From Citrobacter freundii (GTDB lineage Bacteria; Pseudomonadota; Gammaproteobacteria; Enterobacterales; Enterobacteriaceae): a stretch of 64,000 nucleotides of DNA. The DNA lies in NCBI RefSeq assembly GCF_029717145.1, contig NZ_CP099222.1:558001-622000 (forward strand). Direction: 5' to 3'. How positions within the stretch are numbered: position 1 is the first letter of the stretch; the number at the start of each line of letters is the position of its first letter. Position numbers and translations under genes: made by a program. Below the pieces are notes generated by a model. That model saw only the letters and a list, made by a program, of their open reading frames with translations. It had not been told where the DNA came from and did not search any database. Shown here piece by piece: positions 1-7,701 of this stretch.

Positions 1-993
1 GATAAACCTGAAAAAACATTGGCCTCCGAACTGACAGTATCTCAGGCATGGAAGGGATTTCTTGAGTTCAAGTCAGACTGGAAACCTAAGATTCGGCAAG
101 GCAATGAAAAATATTTCGAAGTAATTGAGGCTGTTCTGGGGGCTGAAACACTAGTTACGAGCATTACCCGTCGTGATATTAAAAATTTGCTTGAAGTGGT
201 CGAAGGCCTTCCACGACAAAACAAGAAACCATACAACAGGATGGGTGCCCAGCAGTGTTTGGACTTGGATGAAGTACCAGAAGATGATTTGGTATCCTCA
301 AAAACCGTCAAAGATTATCTGAAACTCTGTCAAGGATTGTTCTCTACGTACCTGACTGGTGAACTTGATGTTCTTGAATCATCGCCGACAAATAATGTTA
401 AGTATGAATCAAAGAGTAAAGGTTACGGCGTATACAGCCAAACTGAAATGCGAAAATTGGTTACACATTTCGAAACGTTGGACGGCTGGAAGAAATGGGG
501 GTTCCTGCTTCTGGCATATACTGGCGCTCGTAGAAGTGAAATCGCTAACCTGAAGGTATCGGATGTTCGCTTAGACGATGATAGCCAGCGATACTACATT
601 ATGATTGAGGACAGCAAAACGGAAGCTGGTATTCGGCAGGTTCCTATTTCGCTTCGCCTAATCGATATGGGATTTTTGAATTACCTAGAGGGCAAACATC
701 GTAGCGACAAGCTATTCCCTGAAATTTCGTATAGCAATCAGGTAACACGGATCTTCCATGCGATAAGAGACAACCTGGAAATTGATTATCTTAATGATTT
801 CAAAGAAAGGCGCATTGTACATAGCTTTCGGCATACCTTTATTACTGAAGCCTTATCAAAAAATAATGCCCTTACTCTTGTTCAGCAAACTGTTGGGCAT
901 GAACATTCAGGTCATAAGGAAACACAGACTTATACGGGCAGAATGAGGATTTCAGACTTGATGTCGGTGATAGATAGTATCAACTGGATTTAA
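1..993 (+). CDS. Tyrosine recombinase (phage-type integrase), 5' end outside window
   Basis: The reading frame is open from base 1, so the N-terminus lies outside the window; 330 residues are visible. The catalytic set of tyrosine recombinases is complete: Arg in YTGARRSEI, His-x-x-Arg in HSFRHTF, the downstream His in VGHEH, and the nucleophile Tyr in QTYTGR near the end. An N-terminal SAM-like core-binding region with W..F pairs precedes it. It is the islet's likely integrase/excisionase, and in flk islets the integrase is required for excision. A Fur-box-like palindrome starts at its stop codon. The TTG at 19 is only the first start codon visible, not a likely true start. Confidence 0.93.
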   Translation, partial: DKPEKTLASELTVSQAWKGFLEFKSDWKPKIRQGNEKYFEVIEAVLGAETLVTSITRRDIKNLLEVVEGLPRQNKKPYNRMGAQQCLDLDEVPEDDLVSSKTVKDYLKLCQGLFSTYLTGELDVLESSPTNNVKYESKSKGYGVYSQTEMRKLVTHFETLDGWKKWGFLLLAYTGARRSEIANLKVSDVRLDDDSQRYYIMIEDSKTEAGIRQVPISLRLIDMGFLNYLEGKHRSDKLFPEISYSNQVTRIFHAIRDNLEIDYLNDFKERRIVHSFRHTFITEALSKNNALTLVQQTVGHEHSGHKETQTYTGRMRISDLMSVIDSINWI

Positions 994-1010
994 TGAGAAT
1001 GCTTCTCATT
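992..1010. promoter_or_regulatory. Fur-box-like palindrome (candidate operator)
   Basis: A perfect 8-3-8 palindrome, AATGAGAATGCTTCTCATT, overlaps the int stop codon and the -35 region of the next promoter. It resembles a Fur box in length (19 bp) and half-site (TGAGAAT). The next gene encodes a Fur-family winged helix, so autoregulation is an inference. Confidence 0.6.
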
Positions 1011-1036
1011 TGTGGTGTTTTGTGGTAAAATATACT
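1009..1036 (+). promoter_or_regulatory. Probable sigma70 promoter of the Fur-like gene
   Basis: A -35-like TTTGTG (1009-1014) and a -10-like TATACT (1031-1036) are separated by 16 bp. The -35 overlaps the palindrome at 992-1010, as expected for a repressible promoter. Confidence 0.5.
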
Positions 1037-1067
1037 TCTAATGCAACAGAGCTGAAGAGAGACAATA

Positions 1068-1439
1068 TTGTACCTTGAATTCAATTTGCCTGCGTTTAAC
1101 CCCCCGTCCCTTGATGAACGTAAACGCATGGCAACGATCCTGAAGTCAGCCAGATTAACGCTGACAACTTCCCGCATTAATGTTTTATACCATCTAACCA
1201 GAACTGTTATTCCAAGTACGGCCTTCGAACTTTCAAAACTCCTGAACGTCCCACTTTCAACTACACACCGCAATTTGTCTGTACTGTCTAAGGCTGGTTT
1301 GGCTGACTACATCATTGACCGCTCAGGCGTATCTCGCTGGTTCTTGGTCTCAGCTAACCACCCTAATTTTTGCCCCTGCTGCAATCAGGAATATACTAGC
1401 GCCAGCCAGGCCCTTGCGAAACATAAAATCCAGTGGTAA
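1068..1439 (+). CDS. Short Fur-family winged-helix regulator
   Basis: This 123-residue protein has the Fur-type DNA-binding domain: a segment like 'LKxAxLxLTxxRxxVL' (about residues 24-43) and a recognition helix region STTHRNLSVLSKAGL. It ends soon after a Cys-x-x-Cys pair (CPCC). The usual Fur dimerisation domain with its His-rich metal sites is largely missing, so it is about 20-30 residues shorter than normal Fur. The TTG start at 1068 follows a purine-rich GAAGAGAGAC; an ATG at 1128 would give a shorter product. It may control its own promoter and the integrase. The metal specificity is unknown. Confidence 0.6.
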   Translation: MYLEFNLPAFNPPSLDERKRMATILKSARLTLTTSRINVLYHLTRTVIPSTAFELSKLLNVPLSTTHRNLSVLSKAGLADYIIDRSGVSRWFLVSANHPNFCPCCNQEYTSASQALAKHKIQW

Positions 1440-1447
1440 TCTGATAG

Positions 1448-1478
1448 AGGTTTCTGTTGCAAAGCAGAAACCTTTCTG
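1448..1478 (+). terminator. Hairpin after the Fur-like gene
   Basis: Inverted repeat AGGTTTCTG (1448-1456) / CAGAAACCT (1465-1473) followed by TTTCT. The stem is solid and the T-tract weak, so this is a probable intrinsic terminator. Confidence 0.55.
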
Positions 1479-1619
1479 AGTAAAAAATTTTATGATGCCT
1501 GTATTCCAACACCAGAAATGGTGCGGGACTGCTGGGCTTTTTGCGTTTCTTTTTCCTACTGGTTTTTATTAATACCTATATAAGGATCTACATCAATCTG
1601 ACACTCTAGAAGGAGGCGT

Positions 1620-2321
1620 ATGCGGCAATCTGTTTTATCTTCACCCCAGTCCATCAATTTACTGACATCTCACCGTGATAACGGTCATTACACTCTGGTC
1701 CATTCCTCAACCTATCTTCACGATGGTCTGACCTATGAGCTAAACCATGACCCGTTAAGCAAGCTAAGCCACCCAATACGAAAAGAAATTATCGATCGAT
1801 TCATCGATCAGCTACAAGCTATGCTCACGTATTATGACGAGCTGTACGGATTCCGCTTTGATTTATCTGTACCTGAAGGAATGCCCGTTGCTGAAAGCAA
1901 CAGATTGATTAGCGATCTGTTTACCCGTCTGCGTGGTGAATTCACAGCAAAGGCTTGGAATAACCAACCAATTAAAAAATTCGGATATGGTTGGGTTAGG
2001 GAAAAAGAAAAGTCTAAACAAGTGCATTACCACTGCTGGATTGCCCTGCCATACTTTCAAGTCAGAACTGCGGGATTTGGCGATAAGGGAATGATTGGGC
2101 GTATCAGTCGAATCTGGTCAGAACTCACGAGTGGCGTTTCCCGTGTTCATCTTCCTGATGGTCGATACAGAATCAAAAGAGGTGACCATGACTCGTTGGT
2201 TGATATGGTAGAAAGAATCTCATATCTTGCCAAGAATCGCGGGAAGTATTCTAATGGTAAAGGGCAGCAAACATTCTCAGCTTCGAGGGTAAAGTTCAAG
2301 ACGGCTAGAATACTTCATTAA
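1620..2321 (+). CDS. YagK/YfjJ-type (inovirus Gp2-like) protein with HUH and YxxK motifs
   Basis: The 233-residue protein resembles the YagK/YfjJ C-terminal domain family found in P4-like islands and annotated as inovirus Gp2-type replication proteins. A strong Shine-Dalgarno AAGGAGG (1610-1616) fixes the ATG. The motif VHYHCWIALP contains His136-Tyr137-His138, matching the HUH metal-binding motif of rolling-circle initiators. Tyr202-x-x-Lys205 (YLAK) lies 64 residues later, where a YxxK nucleophile motif is expected. This suggests single-strand nicking and rolling-circle replication of the excised islet, or a decayed phage Rep. Family assignment is fairly safe; activity is inferred. Confidence 0.75.
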   Translation: MRQSVLSSPQSINLLTSHRDNGHYTLVHSSTYLHDGLTYELNHDPLSKLSHPIRKEIIDRFIDQLQAMLTYYDELYGFRFDLSVPEGMPVAESNRLISDLFTRLRGEFTAKAWNNQPIKKFGYGWVREKEKSKQVHYHCWIALPYFQVRTAGFGDKGMIGRISRIWSELTSGVSRVHLPDGRYRIKRGDHDSLVDMVERISYLAKNRGKYSNGKGQQTFSASRVKFKTARILH

Positions 2322-2671
2322 AATCCTTTACAGGAAGCCCGACATTCAATTTTGCATCTTATGCAGTACCAACGCATTACTTACCATCCTAAAGCCCCTT
2401 AGGGGATGATACCGTGCGTTTAGCAGGGGTCTCTATCCATTATCTCAGTTTAGATTTAAATTGTTGAGAGTTATTCTCAATTTTGCTTAATAAACAACCA
2501 CAGGGCTACCGCTTTCATCGGCGTAGCCCTTTTTGTTTTTCTCGAATCTAATCATCAAGAAACAGGAGATATTATACAAATGTATAGTTAACTGTAGGTT
2601 ATCAGATCCTACGTTCTGGGCATTCACGAAGATGGTTAAGCTAGAAATGAAGTTTTTGCATTAAAATTTTC
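2322..2671. other. Non-coding stretch between Rep-like gene and IS1
   Basis: No convincing gene. It contains a short palindrome CCCCTTAGGGG (2395-2405) with a nested CCTAA/TTAGG pair (2388-2403), a candidate nick-site hairpin for the Rep-like protein. It also holds an inverted repeat TTGAGA/TCTCAA (2464-2480) and a clear terminator at 2502-2540. Confidence 0.5.
2502..2540 (+). terminator. Intrinsic terminator
   Basis: AGGGCTAC (2502-2509) pairs with GTAGCCCT (2523-2530), followed by TTTTGTTTTT. It is a good Rho-independent terminator for the Rep-like gene. Confidence 0.8.
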
Positions 2672-2686
2672 GGTAATGACTCCAAC

Positions 2687-3191
2687 TTACTGATAGTGTT
2701 TTATGTTCAGATAATGCCCGATGACCTTGTCATGCAGCTCCACCGATTTTGAGAACGACAGTGACTTCCGTCCCAGCCTTGCCAGATGTTGTCTCAGATT
2801 CAGGTTATGTCGCTCAATGCGCTGAGTGTAACGCTTGCTGATAACGTGCAGCTTTCCCTTCAGGCGGGATTCATACAGCGGCCAGCCATCCGTCATCCAT
2901 ACCACGACCTCAAAGGCCGACAGCAGGCTCAGAAGACGCTCCAGTGTGGCCCAGAGTGCGTTCACCGAAGACGTGCGCCACAACCGTCCTCCGTATCCTG
3001 TCATACGCGTAAAACAGCCAGCGCTGACGTGATTTAGCACCGACGTAGCCCCACTGTTCGTCCATTTCAGCGCAGACAATCACATCACTGCCCGGTTGTA
3101 TGCGCGAGGTTACCGACTGCGGCCTGAGTTTTTTAAGTGACGTAAAACCGTGTTGAGGCCAACGCCCATAATGCGTGCACTGGCGCGACAT
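2687..3191 (-). pseudogene. insB: IS1 InsB transposase, frameshifted
   Basis: Translation from 3191 follows InsB ([19 protein letters not shown], then [17 protein letters not shown]) up to [10 protein letters not shown], then leaves frame and stops at 2910. The remainder of InsB ([20 protein letters not shown] to LNIKHYQ) continues in another frame to 2687. One additional base in the C-run 2950-2952 (+ strand) explains the shift. The DDE-type catalytic domain is therefore split. Confidence 0.9.
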
Positions 3192-3385
3192 CCGACGCCA
3201 TTCATGGCCATATCAATGATTTTCTGGTGCGTACCGGGCTGAGAGGCGGTGTAAGTGAACTGTAGTTGCCATGTTTTACGGCAATGAGAGCAGAGATAGC
3301 GCTGATGTCCGGCAGTGCTTTTGCCGTTACGCACCACGCCTTCAGTAGCGGAGCAGGAAGGACATCTGATGGAAATGGAAGCCAC
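3110..3385 (-). CDS. insA: IS1 InsA repressor / transposase N-terminal part
   Basis: 91 residues with a zinc-finger (CPSC near the start, CSHC about residue 32) and the helix-turn-helix region [19 protein letters not shown]. InsA binds the IS1 ends and represses transposition; the InsA-InsB' fusion made by -1 frameshifting is the transposase. InsA looks intact, while InsB is broken. Confidence 0.9.
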   Translation of the reverse strand: MASISIRCPSCSATEGVVRNGKSTAGHQRYLCSHCRKTWQLQFTYTASQPGTHQKIIDMAMNGVGCRASARIMGVGLNTVLRHLKNSGRSR

Positions 3386-3440
3386 GCAAGCACCTTAAAA
3401 TCACCATCATACACTAAATCAGTAAGTTGGCAGCATTACC

Positions 3441-3499
3441 CAGACGGTCCTGACCGTGTTAGCTTGGAAATGATTATTGATTACTTGACAGGAAAGTAA
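3441..3499 (+). pseudogene. Possible 3' remnant of a gene cut by IS1
   Basis: Directly after the IS1 end a frame reads PDGPDRVSLEMIIDYLTGK and stops at 3499. It looks protein-like but has no start, and the sequence on the other side of IS1 does not continue it. I do not recognise the family. With the missing target duplication it suggests an IS1-linked deletion. Confidence 0.3.
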
Positions 3500-3652
3500 G
3501 CTCTGTATATCTCCTAGGGGGAGCCCCTCTGTTGTACTTTGTATATTAGAAATGACTTTGTCATTTAAAAGAGATAATGATTATGCACTGTTAGTGTTAT
3601 ATTAAATTAACAATGATCTATAGGGGAACCAGAAAAAATACCCAGATACGGC

Positions 3653-4222
3653 TCAGTTATTCCAGTTTCTTTTTATGGTCGGTAGGCTCAAACCTAATTC
3701 ATGTGCAGCTTTGGATTGGCTCAATCCTTTGCACTTAGCTTCCTGTACGCGCTTACGCGTCTCTGTAGCAAGAGGGCGGCCTAACTTCTTGCCTTCCTTT
3801 TTCGCACGCTCCAGACCCTCTTTAGTGCGCTCTGCGATACGGGATTTTTCAAACTCAGCAAACGCCGAGAACATCTGAAGCATTAACTTTCCTTCGGCAC
3901 TGGCAAGGTTATGTGTTGGCAGGTCCAACGATATGACATCAATTTTCTTTTTCATCAGCATCGCGATAGTTTGCTGTACGTCGATGTTGTCACGACCCAA
4001 ACGATCCAGTTTGAGCACAACCAGCCGATCACCAGACTCCAGCTTATGATTTACCATATCCGCAAAAGCCTTACGTTTAATCGCCTGTACACCACCTGAA
4101 ACAACCTCCGAGACAACACGACTATCAAGAATTTCATAGCCAGCCTGACGAATTGCCATGATTTGGTTTTCTGTGGTCTGCTCGCTGGTGGAAACTCGGC
4201 AATATGCAAAAGTACGGCTCAT
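3653..4222 (-). CDS. Small serine recombinase (resolvase/invertase family)
   Basis: 189 residues from the ATG at 4222, chosen because GAGAGG sits 6 nt upstream; an upstream start at 4246 lacks such a site. Catalytic Ser11 is in YCRVSTSEQ, with active-site arginines in LKLDRLGRD and the long E-helix (MFSAFAEFEKSRIAERTKEG). A C-terminal helix-turn-helix follows (GLSQSKAAHELGLSLPTIKR). It is diverged from Salmonella Hin and closer in form to resolvase-type enzymes. It is divergent from the flagellin gene, as hin neighbours fljB, but the adjacent repeats look like a res site rather than paired hix sites. Confidence 0.88.
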   Translation of the reverse strand: MSRTFAYCRVSTSEQTTENQIMAIRQAGYEILDSRVVSEVVSGGVQAIKRKAFADMVNHKLESGDRLVVLKLDRLGRDNIDVQQTIAMLMKKKIDVISLDLPTHNLASAEGKLMLQMFSAFAEFEKSRIAERTKEGLERAKKEGKKLGRPLATETRKRVQEAKCKGLSQSKAAHELGLSLPTIKRNWNN

Positions 4223-4238
4223 ATCATTCCTCTCAAAT

Positions 4239-4356
4239 GGTATCAATAAACGGTATCATAATTGATCGTTGGTCTCTTTTTGTCAATAGGGTGATTTGTT
4301 GATACCAATTTTAAAGGTGATGGCTTGGTATCGTAAAACGTTCGATTGTTGATACT
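4239..4356. promoter_or_regulatory. res-like recombination/operator array
   Basis: Five copies of a GGTATC-type half-site lie in 118 bp: GGTATCA at 4239 and 4252 (direct), TGATACC at 4300 (inverted), GGTATCG at 4327 and TGATACT at 4350 (an inverted pair spanning 30 bp). Tn3-type res sites are about 115-120 bp, sit upstream of the resolvase gene and have a 28-bp crossover site farthest from it. The geometry fits, but no second full copy was found in the window. Confidence 0.6.
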
Positions 4357-4588
4357 AACTAGGTTAATGCGATTGGCCTGCATGATATTTGTAAAAGATC
4401 GAGAGTTATCTTTGGAATCTGGCGGAACCTGCTTGACCGATCTGGCAATCGCTTAGCAATTTTTGTGAAGTAGCAAAAGAGAGCAAGACTTGATGGAAAA
4501 ATTCACATAATTGGTTGTGTGCTGTTAGTTGTCCCTAGTCCGCTAAAAACTAAATAAAAACAATAGATTGATGAAATTAAAAAAAAGA
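4357..4588. other. Non-coding AT-rich spacer before the flagellin promoter
   Basis: No open frame with a start and ribosome site. I found no Hin-type hix sequence here. Confidence 0.5.
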
Positions 4589-4615
4589 TAAAGTTTAGGC
4601 CAAAGTGGTCGATAA
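4589..4615 (+). promoter_or_regulatory. FliA (sigma28) promoter of the flagellin gene
   Basis: TAAAGTTT (4589-4596), 11-bp spacer, then GTCGATAA (4608-4615). This is one base off the flagellar class 3 consensus TAAAGTTT-N11-GCCGATAA. The intact promoter implies that the islet flagellin is expressed with the flagellar regulon. Confidence 0.92.
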
Positions 4616-4664
4616 CTTGAATGACACAGGTAAGCCTGGCTTATATACCCAAAAGGAAAATTTT

Positions 4665-6335
4665 ATGGCACAAGTTATCAATACCAACAGCCTATCGCTG
4701 TTGACTCAAAATAACCTGAATAAATCACAGTCTTCTCTGAGTTCGGCTATTGAGCGTCTGTCCTCTGGTCTGCGTATCAACAGCGCTAAAGACGATGCTG
4801 CAGGTCAGGCGATTGCTAACCGCTTCACATCTAACATCAAAGGTCTTACTCAGGCTTCCCGAAACGCCAACGATGGCATCTCTATCGCTCAGACCACTGA
4901 AGGCGCGTTGTCTGAAATCAACAACAACCTGCAGCGTGTTCGTGAGTTGTCTGTACAGGCAACTAACGGCACTAACTCTCCGTCTGACCTAGATTCTATT
5001 CAAAATGAAATTACCCAACGTCTGGAGGAAATCAACCGTGTATCTGGTCAGACTCAGTTCAACGGTGTGAAAGTACTGGCATCTGATAACTCTATGACCA
5101 TTCAGGTTGGCGCTAATGATGGAGAAGCTATTACTATAGACCTGAAAGAGATCACTGCTGAAACTCTTGGGTTAACGGGTTTCAACGTGAACGGTAAAGG
5201 AAGCGTTGCAAATACGGTTGCAACAACTAAGGACCTGACAGACAAAAATTTTACGACTGCTGATAATGGTAAGACCTATACTGGCTCTGCAGGTTTAGCT
5301 AATGCAAAAGCTGGTGATGTATTTGGTAAGATGGTTGATACTGGCACAGTTACGACAACCATTGATAATGGTTTTGGTACTGTAGCTAGTAATACGTACA
5401 AATATGATAAAGCAAGTAATAGTTATTCTTTCGATATCGATGACACTGCTGGTACAACTGCAGGACAAGTAGCAACTTACTTAAATCCAACTGCTACTGA
5501 TAAAACTAAAGCTTCTGTTGAAATCAAAGGTTCTTCCCAAGCGGTTATTATTGACCAGAGTGGTAAAATGACTGCTGCAGATGATAATGCAGAGCTGTTC
5601 ATTGATGGTTCTGGTAATTTAACTAAGAATAACAAAACTGGCGGCAAAGAAGCAACTTTAGAAAATCTAGCGCTCAATAATACAGGTGGCGACACTGCGG
5701 TTAAGTCCTCTATTACTACTGAATCAGGCACCAAGATTGTAATTGAAGGTAGTGATGACGGCACTGCCGTAGGCGAGATCAGCGCTACTAATGTGAAGAT
5801 TAGTGCTAAGGATCTTAAAGATAAAGCAGATGTTGCGGGTTTTACTACGAGTACTGGATTTCAAGTGGTTGCTGGTGGTGACGAGGATGCAACCCTTAAC
5901 GGTTCTGTTGCATACGTTAAAGGCGATGGCTTTACTATCGACAACTCTGCAAAATACTACGTGCAAGAAGATGGTGCTATCACCAACGGTTCCGGTAAGA
6001 TTGCTTATAAAGACGCAGATGGTAAAATTACTACTGATGCTAAAACTGAAACAGCAAAGACAAGCAATCCGATGGAAAAATTGGATAAGGCCCTGGCTAA
6101 AGTTGACGCATTGCGTTCTGACTTGGGTGCAATCCAGAACCGTTTCGATTCTACCATCACCAACTTGGGCAATACTGTTAACAACCTGACTTCCGCACGT
6201 AGCCGGATCGAAGATGCTGACTACGCGACCGAAGTATCTAATATGTCTCGTGCACAGATCCTGCAACAAGCAGGTACTTCTGTTCTGGCACAGGCTAACC
6301 AGACGACTCAGAACGTACTGTCTCTGCTGCGTTAA
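4665..6335 (+). CDS. Flagellin (second-locus, FljB/FlkA-type)
   Basis: 556 residues. The ATG at 4665 follows AAGGA; an upstream GTG lies inside the promoter and is rejected. The N-terminal D0/D1 region ([40 protein letters not shown]) and C-terminal region (ending [23 protein letters not shown] in part) are strongly conserved with enterobacterial flagellins. The centre (about 180-450) is variable, Thr/Asp/Lys-rich and probably the surface-exposed antigenic D2/D3 domains. It forms the filament after export through the flagellar type III system. A FliA promoter lies upstream, a terminator follows, and a FljA-type repressor gene is next, as in fljBA and flkAB. Confidence 0.95.
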   Translation: MAQVINTNSLSLLTQNNLNKSQSSLSSAIERLSSGLRINSAKDDAAGQAIANRFTSNIKGLTQASRNANDGISIAQTTEGALSEINNNLQRVRELSVQATNGTNSPSDLDSIQNEITQRLEEINRVSGQTQFNGVKVLASDNSMTIQVGANDGEAITIDLKEITAETLGLTGFNVNGKGSVANTVATTKDLTDKNFTTADNGKTYTGSAGLANAKAGDVFGKMVDTGTVTTTIDNGFGTVASNTYKYDKASNSYSFDIDDTAGTTAGQVATYLNPTATDKTKASVEIKGSSQAVIIDQSGKMTAADDNAELFIDGSGNLTKNNKTGGKEATLENLALNNTGGDTAVKSSITTESGTKIVIEGSDDGTAVGEISATNVKISAKDLKDKADVAGFTTSTGFQVVAGGDEDATLNGSVAYVKGDGFTIDNSAKYYVQEDGAITNGSGKIAYKDADGKITTDAKTETAKTSNPMEKLDKALAKVDALRSDLGAIQNRFDSTITNLGNTVNNLTSARSRIEDADYATEVSNMSRAQILQQAGTSVLAQANQTTQNVLSLLR

Positions 6336-6350
6336 TATAGTTTATAGTAC

Positions 6351-6378
6351 AAAGCCCCGTGATTGCGGGGCTTTTTTG
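6351..6378 (+). terminator. Flagellin terminator
   Basis: AAAGCCCCG (6351-6359) pairs with CGGGGCTTT (6366-6374) followed by a T run. It lies between flagellin and the fljA-like gene, so the repressor may depend on readthrough or on its own promoter. Confidence 0.85.
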
Positions 6379-6415
6379 TTTAATATGCTAAAATTGGTTC
6401 TTAGGTACAACAGTT

Positions 6416-6940
6416 ATGAATGACATCTCATATGGTCGAGAAGCGGAAAAATGGCCCCGAGAATATTCTATGCTTGCTCGCAGGATACAATTTCTACGAT
6501 TCAATGATTATCCTGTGAAGCTTGTAAGCAGTAATGGGCAATCAATAATTGGTTATATTTCAAAGTTTAACCAGAATGAAAATATGATCTTGGCATCTGA
6601 TGAAGCCAAGGGAAGTAATAGAGTTGAAGTAAAACTTGAGTTTCTCGCATCACTCGAAGAATTACCGATTGACGAAAATTTAACCGCAAGACTTATTGCT
6701 GCTGATGTTTTTAATGTTCAGCCATGTGACCCAACAAGGAAAGACTTTTTCTCTATCTGCAATAAGTGTTTTAAACAAGGGGTGGGTATAAAAGTATATA
6801 TGCTAGATGGACGCATTCTGATAGGGGAAACAACTGGCGTTAATGCTTGTCAGGTCGGAATGATTAGACCTAATGGTAACCATATGCAGGTCATGTTTGA
6901 TTGGGTCAGCAGAATAACCTCTTCAGATTATTCTGATTAA
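6416..6940 (+). CDS. fljA: FljA/FlkB-type repressor of fliC
   Basis: 174 residues recognisably related to Salmonella FljA: the start NDISYGREAE.WPR, the central RKDFFSICNKCFKQGVGIK and the end NGNHMQVMFDWVSRITSSDY. FljA blocks expression of the other flagellin FliC by acting at the fliC mRNA leader; the equivalent FlkB of E. coli islets represses fliC. The gene is 80 nt after the flagellin stop, past a terminator, with only a weak ribosome site (AGGT). With the islet present the cell should make islet flagellin and silence fliC. The symbol is by similarity. Confidence 0.85.
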   Translation: MNDISYGREAEKWPREYSMLARRIQFLRFNDYPVKLVSSNGQSIIGYISKFNQNENMILASDEAKGSNRVEVKLEFLASLEELPIDENLTARLIAADVFNVQPCDPTRKDFFSICNKCFKQGVGIKVYMLDGRILIGETTGVNACQVGMIRPNGNHMQVMFDWVSRITSSDYSD

Positions 6941-7100
6941 ATTTACATGTTATCAGCTAGTTATCGGTAACTTTGTAATAGGGTATCTGGTAAAGATAAA
7001 ATGTCCCTTCTTCAAAATTCAGTTAGCTGGTCTTGTATCTTGTTTTGTTTTCAATATGACGTTACGAAAGGAGGCCGCTAGATGCAGCCCCTGAGATTCA
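6941..7100. other. Spacer with a strong ribosome site and a 13-codon ORF
   Basis: AAAGGAGG (7067-7074) stands 7 nt before an ATG at 7082, whose frame closes after 13 codons (MQPLRFIIGNLSS, stop at 7121-7123), overlapping the convergent gene end. It may be the truncated start of a lost gene. No other gene is evident. Confidence 0.35.
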
Positions 7101-7701
7101 TTATCGGAAATCTTTCATCCTGAATTTGTACGTTACGTCGTCAGAGGCTGCGTGTAACTCTTTCACTGTGAGTTCGTCATCTCGAACCATAAACACCACA
7201 TTAAATTCAACATTACCAGTGCCCTGCCAACGGTTAGAACTTTGACCTGACTCTTTCCAAATCACGTTGTCATCAGATAATTTACAGTCGAATGAAAAAC
7301 GCTGGTTATCTGAAGGGCGCATGTATGAAACATTAAACACCCCAGCCGTTTTTGTTTTGGCTACTTGAGTTTTCCCCACATTCTTACCAAACATACCTGC
7401 AATTGCTGCCTTACAGACTTGAGATTGAGTGAATGGTGTAGTTGATGCTGGCATAAGGTTCACCGACGCAGCTTTCTTTACCTTTACAGCTTCAGGCGCA
7501 ACAAATGGCTGACTTGTTGGGGCATCGTTGCTAGCTACATCATTCGAGTAATAGGAGTTCCCCGTATTCTCGCTACCTCCGCCACTACATCCTTTATAAA
7601 TCGCCATCGCGATGATACCTAAAAAAATGAATCCTCTCACGGGAGACTGATATGGTTTTTTAACACCGCATCCTGGACACACTTGAATCGCCACGGATAA
7701 T

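Larger units (their letters stand above)
2672..3440 (-). mobile_element. IS1: IS1 (769 bp, degenerate)
   Basis: Ends GGTAATGACTCC (2672) and the reverse complement of GGTAATGCTGCC (ending at 3440) are IS1 inverted repeats. The length is one base over the usual 768. Flanks AAAATTTTC and CAGACGGTC share no 8-9 bp duplication, so the copy probably took part in a deletion or rearrangement. An extra C in the run at 2950-2952 breaks insB, so it is unlikely to transpose by itself. Confidence 0.93.

Noticed and set aside
2786..3499. Plus-strand frames across IS1
   Set aside because: Shadows of insA/insB on the other strand; only the short tail after 3440 might be a real remnant.
4605..4664. Upstream GTG extension of the flagellin frame
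   Set aside because: It starts inside the FliA promoter; the ATG at 4665 has a ribosome site and the conserved MAQVINTNS start.
4247..4664. Hin-type hix inversion sites around the recombinase
   Set aside because: No hix-like sequence or inverted duplicate was found on both sides of a segment in the window; the repeats fit a res array better.
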